This document shows, in pieces, positions 5,946 to 13,346 of a DNA stretch of 15,925 bases (within the stretch, counting starts at the first letter, position 1; the number at the start of each line of letters is the position of its first letter). The notes below the pieces were generated by a model. It ran no database searches. It had not been told where the DNA came from and was given only the letters and a program-made list of their open reading frames with translations. This DNA is from Candidatus Omnitrophota bacterium (GTDB taxonomy: Bacteria > Omnitrophota > Gorgyraeia > JABMRG01 > JAFGKX01), in the NCBI GenBank assembly GCA_016928375.1, contig JAFGKX010000037.1:1-15925 (forward strand), in the 5' to 3' direction. The position numbers and the translations under genes were made by a program.

Positions 5946-6995
5946 TTATAATTTATCGAATTCACCCTTGTCTTTTACCTTCAAATGCGCAGTCTGCAGA
6001 TCTATCTGTCCGTTTAAATATAATTTTTTAATAGCTTTATCCATAGGCGTCATGCCGTATTGAGCGCCTGTCTGCATAACAGTCAAAAGTTGCTCTGTTT
6101 TGTGCTCCCTGATAATACTTCTGACTGCCGACGTAGCTATCATAACTTCACATGCGGGAATTCTTCCCTTGCCGCCTTTTTTCGGAAGAAGCTGCTGGCA
6201 TACTACGCCCTGAAGGCAGCTCGATAACTGCACTTTTATTTGCTCCTGCTGATGCGGAGGAAATATATCAATAAGCCTGTCTATTGTCTGCGGCGCATCC
6301 GGAGTATGCAGCGTACTTAAAACAAGATGGCCTGTTTCAGCTGCGGTTATTGCCGTAGATATCGTCTCTAAATCTCTCATTTCTCCGACTAGTATCACAT
6401 TAGGGTCCTGACGCAGCGCGTGTTTTAGCGCGCTTGCAAAAGAACGCGTATCTACGCCAACTTCTCTTTGTTTTACAACGCTCTTCTGATTGCTGTGCAC
6501 ATATTCTATCGGGTCTTCGACGCTGACTATTAAACAGCGCTTTTCTTTGTTTATTAAATCCACCATTGCTGCCAATGTAGTGCTTTTTCCTACTCCCGTA
6601 GGCCCTGTTACAAGAACAAGCCCGTTCGGCCTTCTCGCAAGTTCCGATAATATAGGCGGAAGCTCCAATTCTTCTATGCTTTTGATATTGTTGGGTATTA
6701 CGCGGAATGCCGCTTCTACAGCGCCTTTTTGCATATGGACATTTACTCTGAATCGGCAAAGCCCATGTATGAAAAGTGACAGATCAAGTTCGAGGTCCTC
6801 CTCGAACCTTACTTTCTGTTTATCATTTAGAAGGCTGTATATTATTTTTTTGGTTTGTTCTTTATCCAGAATATCGTAAGGCGTTGCGTATAATTCACCG
6901 TCTATTCTTATCATAGGAGGCATATCTTGTGTAATATGCAGGTCTGAAGCGCCCTTTTCAAAAGCATGTTTAAGTAATTCCCTGATATCTACCAT
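5946..6995 (-). CDS. pilT: Type IV pilus retraction ATPase PilT
   Basis: Hexameric cytoplasmic ATPase that powers depolymerisation of type IV pili, used for twitching, surface sensing and DNA uptake. The 349 residues show an N-terminal PAS-like domain (1-100) with ASDLHI at 16-21, Walker A GPTGVGKS (131-138), the acidic Asp box around VEDPIEY (159-165), Walker B VILVGEMRD (200-208), the His box TGHLVLSTLHT (221-231), and AVRSIIRE (290-297). The last is a near match to the AIRNLIRE signature that distinguishes retraction motors from PilB assembly ATPases. It is the final gene of the long operon, three bases after the pilU-like gene, with GAAAGGAG just ahead of the ATG. No pilin, PilB, PilC or PilQ is visible here, so the rest of the machine must lie elsewhere. 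Confidence 0.93.
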   Translation of the reverse strand: MVDIRELLKHAFEKGASDLHITQDMPPMIRIDGELYATPYDILDKEQTKKIIYSLLNDKQKVRFEEDLELDLSLFIHGLCRFRVNVHMQKGAVEAAFRVIPNNIKSIEELELPPILSELARRPNGLVLVTGPTGVGKSTTLAAMVDLINKEKRCLIVSVEDPIEYVHSNQKSVVKQREVGVDTRSFASALKHALRQDPNVILVGEMRDLETISTAITAAETGHLVLSTLHTPDAPQTIDRLIDIFPPHQQEQIKVQLSSCLQGVVCQQLLPKKGGKGRIPACEVMIATSAVRSIIREHKTEQLLTVMQTGAQYGMTPMDKAIKKLYLNGQIDLQTAHLKVKDKGEFDKL

Positions 6996-6998
6996 ATG

Positions 6999-8090
6999 CT
7001 ATCTCCTTTCGTGGGTTTGGCTGCCGGAAAGAATTTCGGAAAACTTAAGCCTTAGTTCATCGGGATTGCCGGCATACTCAAGCGCTGTTTCCCTGTCTAT
7101 GATCCCTTTCTTGTGCCATTTCATAAGATCCTGGTTAAAAGACTGCATTTTAACAATCGCGCCGTCTTCTATAGCAGCGTCTATCTGGTCCGTCTTTCCT
7201 TCTATTATAAGTTTTTTTATCGTGGGCGAAGGCAGCATTATTTCGCATACAGGTACGCGGCCTTTTCTGTCTGCCGTAGGAACAAGCCTCATCGAAACTA
7301 TACCGGCAAATAAAAGCGCAAACTGCATTCTTATCTGGCCATGCATATATTGCGGGAAATAATTTACAATTCTTTCTATTGTCTGCCTTGTGTCTACGGT
7401 GTGCAGCGTGCTTAGTACCAGATGGCCTGTTTCTGCCGCCATTATAGCTGTCTGCATAGTCTCCACATCCCTCATTTCGCCTATTAAAATAACATCCGGG
7501 GTCTGGCGTATAACATGGCGCAGCGCTTCTTTGAAACTATCCGTATCCGAATACACTTCTCTCTGCGATATTATAGATTTTTTATCGGAATGTAAAAATT
7601 CTATCGGGTCTTCGATGGTAATAATATGTTTCGAAAAATTTTCATTGATATAATCCACCATAGCGGCGAGTGTGGTGCTTTTACCGCTTCCCGCGTGCCC
7701 AGTTATCAGTATAAGGCCCCTTGGACAGGCGGAAAGCTGCTGCATTACATCCACAGGCAGATTAAGCTCCTTAAAACCCGGCACTTTTATCTGTATAGAG
7801 CGCAATGTTATAGACACACTTCCTCGTTGCACATACATATTCATCCTGAAGCGCCCAAACCCTGCAACGCTATATGCGGCGTCCAATTCCTTTCCACTAA
7901 GGAAAGCTTCGAATTTTTCTTTTCCTATGAGTTTCTTTGCTATATTTTCCGTATCGGCAGTATCAAGCTTTTCATCCCCGCACATCTCCAGCCTGTCATT
8001 TACCCTTAAAACAGGAGGGCTACCTGCCTTAAAATAAAGGTCTGAGGCATTTTTATCCACCATCATTTTCAGATATTTATTCGGATCCAT
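6999..8090 (-). CDS. pilU: PilU-like type IV pilus ATPase (PilT paralogue)
   Basis: Paralogue of PilT, which in known systems works with PilT to strengthen retraction. The 363 residues have the same order of motifs: ASDLYF (15-20), Walker A GHAGSGKS (131-138), IEDPIEF (159-165), Walker B VILIGEMRD (200-208) and TGHLVLSTLHT (221-231). ATP-binding residues look intact, but the AIRNLIRE signature is degraded to TIKKLIIE (290-297). The tail contains MQSFNQDL (315-322) and LRLKFSE, resembling PilU rather than PilT. That makes the PilU assignment good but not certain; a second PilT is the alternative. Strong GAGGAG about eight bases before the ATG. It is 17 bases after ahcY and directly before pilT, so both motors should be co-produced. 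Confidence 0.87.
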   Translation of the reverse strand: MDPNKYLKMMVDKNASDLYFKAGSPPVLRVNDRLEMCGDEKLDTADTENIAKKLIGKEKFEAFLSGKELDAAYSVAGFGRFRMNMYVQRGSVSITLRSIQIKVPGFKELNLPVDVMQQLSACPRGLILITGHAGSGKSTTLAAMVDYINENFSKHIITIEDPIEFLHSDKKSIISQREVYSDTDSFKEALRHVIRQTPDVILIGEMRDVETMQTAIMAAETGHLVLSTLHTVDTRQTIERIVNYFPQYMHGQIRMQFALLFAGIVSMRLVPTADRKGRVPVCEIMLPSPTIKKLIIEGKTDQIDAAIEDGAIVKMQSFNQDLMKWHKKGIIDRETALEYAGNPDELRLKFSEILSGSQTHERR

Positions 8091-8107
8091 ATATAAGTCT
8101 CCTCGTA

Positions 8108-9364
8108 TTAAGTTCCTGCTTCCCAGCTGCTCAGGTATTTTTTTTGTTCCTGCGTCAGGATATCTGTTTTTATGCCCATTGAATTTAATTTAAGCAAAGC
8201 AACTTTTTCATCTATTTCCGTTGGAACTTTATAAACCATATTCTCCAGCTTGTTCTTATTCTTAACAATATATTCAGCGCATAAAGCCTGGTCCGCAAAA
8301 CTCATATCCATTACGCTCGCAGGATGGCCTTCAGCACTGGCAAGGTTGATAAGCCTTCCTTCGCCAAGAACATAAATCCTTCTTTTGTTTCTAAGTGTGT
8401 ACTCATGGTTGCATTCTCTTATAAGCCTTGATTTTACCGACATCGATTTAATCGCTTTGATATCAATCTCGACATTAAAATGCCCGGCATTCGCAAGGAT
8501 AGCGCCGTCTTTCATAAGGCCGAAATGTTCTTTTGCGATAACGGTTGTATCGCCTGTAGCAGTAACAAAAACATCGCCTATTCTCGCTGCGTTTTTAAGC
8601 GGCATAACCCTGTAGCCGTCCATCACAGCTTCAAGCGCCTTAAGGGGGTCTATTTCTGTTACTATAACATTAGCGCCGGATCCTTCGGCTCTTTGAGCAA
8701 TCCCCCTGCCGCACCAGCCATATCCGCATACGACAAAAACACATCCGGCTAATAATTTGTTTGTCGCGCGGATAATACCGTCTATCGTGGACTGCCCTGT
8801 TCCGTAACGATTATCGAAAAAATGCTTGGTCTTGGCATCATTTACCGCAATTATAGGAAAAAGAAGCAGGTTGTTGTGCTCCAGGCTTCTTAATCTTATG
8901 ACGCCGGTCGTTGTTTCCTCGGTGCCTGCGTAAATATTTTTTACTAGGTTTTTTCTCTGTTTGTGAATTACAGATACTAAGTCAGCGCCGTCATCCATGG
9001 TTATGTTAGGCTCAGCGTCCAGGACGCTGTTGATATGCCTGTAGTACCTTTTCTCATCTTCTCCTTTTACTGCAAATGTAGCGATGCCGTAATCTTTGAC
9101 CAAAGAAGCAGCAACATCATCCTGAGTGCTTAAAGGATTGGATGCGCACAGAAGCACGTTAGCCCCGGCGGATTTTAAAGTCAGCATAAGATTTGCGGTT
9201 TCGGTAGTAACATGCAGGCAGCAGCTTATATTAACATTTTTTAACGGTTTCGTCCTCTGAAAATTGCTGCGTATCAGGTTTAATACCGGCATGTTATTGC
9301 CGGCCCATTCAATGCGCAGTTTTCCTTTTTTTGCAAGCTTTATATCCTTTACGTCGTATTTCAT
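8108..9364 (-). CDS. ahcY: S-adenosylhomocysteine hydrolase (short form)
   Basis: NAD-dependent enzyme that splits S-adenosylhomocysteine into adenosine and homocysteine, relieving product inhibition of methyltransferases. The 418 residues contain expected catalytic positions: His51 and Glu55 in HVTTET, DDGADL (124-129), GTEETT with Glu150, Lys180 and Asp184-Asn185, the NAD motif GYGWCG (214-219), NAGHFN with His295, and EGHPASVMDMSF with His347. The C-terminus is the short YLSSWEAGT type rather than the KPDHYRY tail of eukaryotic and many bacterial forms, resembling archaeal and Thermotoga enzymes. A methanogen relative hydrolyses S-inosylhomocysteine instead; retention of the Glu55 equivalent favours adenosine, but specificity is not settled. 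The ATG is two bases past the metK stop, with GAGGGG within the metK end, so the SAM-making and SAH-clearing enzymes are coupled. Confidence 0.92.
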   Translation of the reverse strand: MKYDVKDIKLAKKGKLRIEWAGNNMPVLNLIRSNFQRTKPLKNVNISCCLHVTTETANLMLTLKSAGANVLLCASNPLSTQDDVAASLVKDYGIATFAVKGEDEKRYYRHINSVLDAEPNITMDDGADLVSVIHKQRKNLVKNIYAGTEETTTGVIRLRSLEHNNLLLFPIIAVNDAKTKHFFDNRYGTGQSTIDGIIRATNKLLAGCVFVVCGYGWCGRGIAQRAEGSGANVIVTEIDPLKALEAVMDGYRVMPLKNAARIGDVFVTATGDTTVIAKEHFGLMKDGAILANAGHFNVEIDIKAIKSMSVKSRLIRECNHEYTLRNKRRIYVLGEGRLINLASAEGHPASVMDMSFADQALCAEYIVKNKNKLENMVYKVPTEIDEKVALLKLNSMGIKTDILTQEQKKYLSSWEAGT

Positions 9365-9366
9365 TA

Positions 9367-10521
9367 TTATCCCCTCGCTAAAATTTCTGCTTTATCGGTT
9401 TCTTCCCAGGTGAAACCTTCTCCCTCTCTTCCGAAGTGGCCGTAAGCAGCTGTTTTCAAATATATAGGCTTTCTTAAATGCAAATGCTGTATTATGCCGT
9501 GAGGCGTTAATTCAAAATGTTTCCTTATCAGCTTTATCAGCCTTTCGTTCGATACCTTTCCGGTGCCGTAAGTATCAACCATTATCGACAGAGGGTCCGC
9601 AACCCCTATAACATAAGCCAGCTGAATAAGGCATTTTTCCGCCAGGCGGGCAGCTACAATATTCTTCGCAATATACCTTGCCATATAAGAAGCAGAGCGG
9701 TCCACTTTTGTCGGATCTTTTCCGGAAAATGCCCCTCCGCCGTGCGGCGCCATACCGCCGTAGGTATCCACTATAATCTTTCTTCCCGTCATGCCTGTAT
9801 CGGACTGCGGGCCTCCTATCAAAAACTTGCCGGTTTCGTTTACATAAAATTTTGTATCTTTATCGATGTATTTACCAAGTATCGGTTTTCCGATTTTTTC
9901 TATTATCTCTTTTCTCGCTTTTTCGTTCATTCTGTCTTTCTTTTTATCAAGAACATCCTCAGTGTGCTGGCACGCCAGAACCACGGAAGTGACTTTTTTC
10001 GGTTTTCCATTTTCATACAGGACCGTTACCTGCGATTTTCCGTCAGGCCCAAGATAATCAAGTGTCCCCTTTTTTCTGACTTCGGCAGAACGCCTGACTA
10101 ATCTGTGCGCGAGCATAATCGGAAGCGGCATGAGTTCCGGAGTCTCCCTGCACGCATAACCCAGCATCATGCCCTGATCACCTGCCCCGCCTTTATCTAC
10201 CCCCAGGGCTATATCCGGAGATTGTGTGTGTATGGCGTTTAATATAGCACAGGTTTCATAATCGAATCCGTACTTAGGGTGCGTATATCCTATATCCTTC
10301 AAAAGCCCTCTGCACAGGTTGTGCATGTCAACATATGTCTTCGTTGTAACTTCTCCGCCTATTATTATAAGGCCCATTGTGACATATGTTTCGCAGGCAA
10401 CTCTGCCCGCGGGATCCTTTTTTAAAATTTCATCTAAAACAGCATCTGAAATCTGATCGCATACCTTATCAGGATGGCCTTCAGTAACAGACTCAGAAGT
10501 AAACAGATAGCTTTTCGCCAT
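9367..10521 (-). CDS. metK: S-adenosylmethionine synthetase
   Basis: Makes SAM from methionine and ATP in the cytosol, releasing phosphate and pyrophosphate; active as a tetramer. The 384 residues have the family length and signatures: SESVTEGHPDKVCDQ from residue 9 with GHPDK at 15-19, GAGDQG at 112-117 (methionine and ATP site), DTGMTGRKI (241-249), and the GGGAFSGKDPTKVDRSA block (261-277) that forms the phosphate-binding loop. The start is supported by an AAAGGAAT sequence upstream and by the standard N-terminus. It lies 15 bases after the nucleotidyltransferase and directly before ahcY. No sign of truncation. No SAM riboswitch was seen in the short gap upstream. Confidence 0.97.
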   Translation of the reverse strand: MAKSYLFTSESVTEGHPDKVCDQISDAVLDEILKKDPAGRVACETYVTMGLIIIGGEVTTKTYVDMHNLCRGLLKDIGYTHPKYGFDYETCAILNAIHTQSPDIALGVDKGGAGDQGMMLGYACRETPELMPLPIMLAHRLVRRSAEVRKKGTLDYLGPDGKSQVTVLYENGKPKKVTSVVLACQHTEDVLDKKKDRMNEKARKEIIEKIGKPILGKYIDKDTKFYVNETGKFLIGGPQSDTGMTGRKIIVDTYGGMAPHGGGAFSGKDPTKVDRSASYMARYIAKNIVAARLAEKCLIQLAYVIGVADPLSIMVDTYGTGKVSNERLIKLIRKHFELTPHGIIQHLHLRKPIYLKTAAYGHFGREGEGFTWEETDKAEILARG

Positions 10522-10536
10522 TTTTTTTATTCCTTT

Positions 10537-11274
10537 CTATTCCTTATAATTAAGTTGCGCGAATTTCAATGATTTTTCATCGCCTATATCAAGCCACATG
10601 CCTTTAAATGCATATCCATATACCGGTTCGATTTTACTTAGCCACTCTATAAAATTTCCCGCGAAATCAAGAGCAAATCCCTGGTTTTTATATTCTGTTA
10701 AAAGGTTAAGTTTTGCAGCGGGTATAAAATACAGGCACATCGCTGCCAATGTCGAGGGAGGATCTTTGGGTTTTTCCACAAAATCCGTTATTATAGAATT
10801 ACTATCTATGGCCGCTATGCCGTATTGCCTGGCGGCCTGCCTGTCGGCTACATCAAACAGCCCTAATGTAACGGATGTTTTATGCGACAGGCAGAACTTC
10901 ATGAAATCAGTCAGATCAAAATTAAATAAATTATCACCCGCTATTATCAGCAGATCATCCTTTATGTTTTTATTTTCTATACCGAAAAGAATGTCCCCTA
11001 TAGACCCGCGCCTCTGGTTAACATTATCTATGCCGTTATCCACGACGGAGATTCTTTTGCTTATTTTGTGGGAATTTTTCCAGTCTTCAAAATTTTTAAC
11101 GAACGTGGCATTGCTTACTATATAAATATCATCTAAGTCATCTATTTTTTTTATTTTATCTACAATATAATCGATTATTGCCTTATTTTTTACGGGCAGC
11201 AGGGATTTCGGCTGATTCAAAGTAAGCGGCCATAGGCGCGTTGCGTAACCGGCTGCCAGTATAAGTGATTTCAT
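10537..11274 (-). CDS. Sugar-phosphate nucleotidyltransferase (RmlA/GlmU-like family)
   Basis: Predicted to couple a nucleoside triphosphate to a sugar 1-phosphate, giving an NDP-sugar for polysaccharide or envelope synthesis; the actual sugar and nucleotide cannot be read from the sequence. The 245 residues show the signature LAAGYATRLWPLT (6-18) with Lys23 in PKSLLP, AGDNLF (112-117) carrying the metal-binding Asp, EKPKDP (167-172) and a C-terminal WLDIGD (227-232). This is the catalytic Rossmann-like domain alone; there is no left-handed beta-helix acetyltransferase domain. Its ATG overlaps the ptsI stop (ATGA), so it is translationally coupled to the PTS genes. In context it may feed envelope sugars, consistent with the YvcK neighbour, but that link is inference. 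Glucose-1-phosphate thymidylyltransferase or a nucleotidyltransferase for cell-wall sugars are both possible. Confidence 0.85.
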   Translation of the reverse strand: MKSLILAAGYATRLWPLTLNQPKSLLPVKNKAIIDYIVDKIKKIDDLDDIYIVSNATFVKNFEDWKNSHKISKRISVVDNGIDNVNQRRGSIGDILFGIENKNIKDDLLIIAGDNLFNFDLTDFMKFCLSHKTSVTLGLFDVADRQAARQYGIAAIDSNSIITDFVEKPKDPPSTLAAMCLYFIPAAKLNLLTEYKNQGFALDFAGNFIEWLSKIEPVYGYAFKGMWLDIGDEKSLKFAQLNYKE

Positions 11275-13016
11275 TGTTTGTCTTGCCCCTGAATGAGGTC
11301 CCTTAAATTATCCGCCAAAAGAACCTCTACTTCTTTTCCTGTAGAAAGCTGCAGGGCTTTTTCAGCTAATTTTTTTGCGTCTTTATACGTAAGAGAACGC
11401 ATTATCTTTTTTATCTGAGGCACTGTTGCGGCAGGCACGCTAAATTCATCCAGCCCTAACCCCACAAGCAGCGGCACAAAAGCCACCTCTCCCGCCATTT
11501 CGCCGCACATTCCGGCCCAGATATTATTCTTGTGCGCCGCTTCTACTATGCTTCTTATCAGCCGCAGCACCCCGGGATGCGCAGGTTCATACAGATACGC
11601 TATTTTTTCATTTACCCTGTCTACTGCCAATGAATATTGTATAAGGTCGTTGGTGCCGATACTGAAAAAACTCACCTTTTTTGCGAGTATATCCGCAATC
11701 AGCGCTGCCGAAGGTATTTCTATCATAATACCTACTTCTATGTTCTTGTCAAAAGGCATATTTTTGCGCCGAAGATCTTCTTTTGCGTCATACAGAAGCC
11801 TGTTAGCTGCCTCTATCTCCTCTAATCCGGAAATCATAGGGTACATTATCCTTATTTTGCCGTGCGCCGATGCCCTCAATATAGCCCTTAACTGTATCTT
11901 GAATAAATCCGGCTTGGCGAGGCTTAAGCGTATAGCGCGCCATCCCAAAAACGGGTTCATTTCCTTGGGCACTTCCAGTTGAGACAAAAATTTATCCCCG
12001 CCTAAATCCAGCGTTCTTATTATAACAGAATGCGGCGCTATTTTTTCGGCAACATCCCTATAGGCTTTATACTGCTCTTCTTCGTCAGGCAAACCATTCC
12101 TGTTCATATAAAAATATTCTGTCCTGTACAATCCTATGCCTTCCGCGCCATGAGAGATAACCGATGTTATCTCCTCGGGAAGCTCTATGTTAGCGGCAAC
12201 TCCCACTTTTCTTCCGTCTAAGGTCTCGCTGGGCAGGTCTTTTAAATCCTCCAGGTCTTTTGTAAACCTGGTATATTTTCTTTTTTCTGTCTGGTATTTA
12301 AGCAGCGTCTTTTTGTCAGGATTAATATATACAAAACCGCTTGTTCCGTCTATTATCAGAATATCGTCGTTTCTTATCTTCTTTGTTACGGTTTCAAGGC
12401 CTACGATTGCCGGTATTTCCAGCGACTTTGCCATAATAGCCGTATGCGATGTTTTTCCGCCAATATCCGTTACAAAGCCCGTTACATTCTTTTTATGCAT
12501 AGTTGCTGTATCACTGGGCGATAAATCGTAAGCGACCACTATAACTTTTTCTTTTATATCCGCCAGGGTCTGCCGCTTTATTCCCATCAGGTTGCGCAGC
12601 ATTCTTTTTCCTACATCTTCTATGTCGCTTATCCTCTCCCTTAAATATTCGTCGTCCATTTTCTGAAAGACTACTATATATTTTTTCAGGACATTGGTAA
12701 ACACATACTCTACGTTATAGCAATCTTTTTTGAGGTGCTTTATAACCTCATCTATTATCATTCTGTCTTCTAATACGAGAAGGTGCGCGTTGAATATCTC
12801 CGCATGCTCAACGCCCATTTCCCTGGAGATGTTATCCTGTATTTTAAGGATCTCAGAGCGCGTTTTGATAAGCGCTTCTTCAAAACGCGATATCTCCTTA
12901 GGAATGCTTTCCTTGCTGATTTTTTTCTTTATGACCGAAACCTCCTGGCTGTCGAACAAAAATGCCTTTCCTATGCTTATGCCCGGGGATGCCGGTATTC
13001 CCTTTAATATAATCAT
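11271..13016 (-). CDS. ptsI: PTS enzyme I (phosphoenolpyruvate-protein phosphotransferase)
   Basis: Takes phosphate from phosphoenolpyruvate onto its own histidine and passes it to HPr. The 581 residues cover the usual domains: HPr-binding and swivelling N-terminal part (1-240) with GGKTSHTAIM holding phospho-His191, then the PEP-binding barrel (about 250-540) with LGGDKF, the IMIEIPSA strand, GTNDLIQY and GMCGEMAGE, whose Cys504 is the expected catalytic residue. There is no N-terminal GAF domain, so it is ordinary EI rather than the nitrogen-PTS version PtsP. The start overlaps the HPr stop as ATGA, with only an A/G-rich sequence (AAGAAGAAGAA) as binding site. Sugar-specific EIIB/EIIC genes are absent from the window, so a regulatory role through EIIA-Ntr and HPr is plausible. 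Confidence 0.95.
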   Translation of the reverse strand: MIILKGIPASPGISIGKAFLFDSQEVSVIKKKISKESIPKEISRFEEALIKTRSEILKIQDNISREMGVEHAEIFNAHLLVLEDRMIIDEVIKHLKKDCYNVEYVFTNVLKKYIVVFQKMDDEYLRERISDIEDVGKRMLRNLMGIKRQTLADIKEKVIVVAYDLSPSDTATMHKKNVTGFVTDIGGKTSHTAIMAKSLEIPAIVGLETVTKKIRNDDILIIDGTSGFVYINPDKKTLLKYQTEKRKYTRFTKDLEDLKDLPSETLDGRKVGVAANIELPEEITSVISHGAEGIGLYRTEYFYMNRNGLPDEEEQYKAYRDVAEKIAPHSVIIRTLDLGGDKFLSQLEVPKEMNPFLGWRAIRLSLAKPDLFKIQLRAILRASAHGKIRIMYPMISGLEEIEAANRLLYDAKEDLRRKNMPFDKNIEVGIMIEIPSAALIADILAKKVSFFSIGTNDLIQYSLAVDRVNEKIAYLYEPAHPGVLRLIRSIVEAAHKNNIWAGMCGEMAGEVAFVPLLVGLGLDEFSVPAATVPQIKKIMRSLTYKDAKKLAEKALQLSTGKEVEVLLADNLRDLIQGQDKQ

Positions 13017-13324
13017 ATATTCTTCTTCTTTTTATTGCTGCCTAATTCAGGCATTGTGATATCGTCGGTCTGGCCTATCAGCACCGACTCTAATTCTTTT
13101 ACTGCTTTCTCAGCGTCGGCGCCTTCGGCCTTTATATGCACTACGCTTCCTTCTTCCGCAGCCAGCATCAATATGCCCATTATGGATTTACCGCTTACTT
13201 CTTCTTTGCCTTTTCTTACGATAATCTCGCTTTCATATTTGTTGGCAATCTGCACAAATATGGCTGCAGGGCGCGCATGAAGCCCTTGTTTATTTTTAAT
13301 AATTATTTCTTTTTCTGCTGTCAT
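13013..13324 (-). CDS. ptsH: Phosphocarrier protein HPr with regulatory serine and extended tail
   Basis: HPr relays phosphate from EI to EIIA proteins. Starting at the ATG at 13324 the chain is 103 residues. KQGLHARPAA places phospho-His at 16, near the usual 15, which is why I prefer this start; AGGT lies nine bases upstream. An in-frame ATG at 13342 would add six residues and has no binding site. GKSIMGILML puts Ser47 where Firmicutes HPr has regulatory Ser46, the target of HPr kinase/phosphorylase; no such kinase gene is visible. The chain runs about 15 residues past the usual end of HPr, with a Lys-rich finish (SNKKKKNI) whose codons also supply the A/G-rich region ahead of ptsI. It follows yvcK directly, resembling the yvcK-crh proximity in Bacillus. 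Confidence 0.92.
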   Translation of the reverse strand: MTAEKEIIIKNKQGLHARPAAIFVQIANKYESEIIVRKGKEEVSGKSIMGILMLAAEEGSVVHIKAEGADAEKAVKELESVLIGQTDDITMPELGSNKKKKNI

Positions 13325-13346
13325 TTTTCGGTTACCTAACATTGTA

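Noticed and set aside
7626..8037. Two overlapping open frames on the plus strand opposite pilU
   Set aside because: Antisense to clear ATPase coding sequence, mutually overlapping, and without family features.
9517..10101. Long open frame on the plus strand opposite metK (194 codons)
   Set aside because: It is fully antisense to a well-conserved metK, has Cys/Phe/Arg-rich composition typical of a shadow frame, and no recognisable motif.
10598..11125. Plus-strand open frame of 175 codons opposite the nucleotidyltransferase
   Set aside because: The minus-strand gene has all expected motifs; this frame has none and no credible start context.
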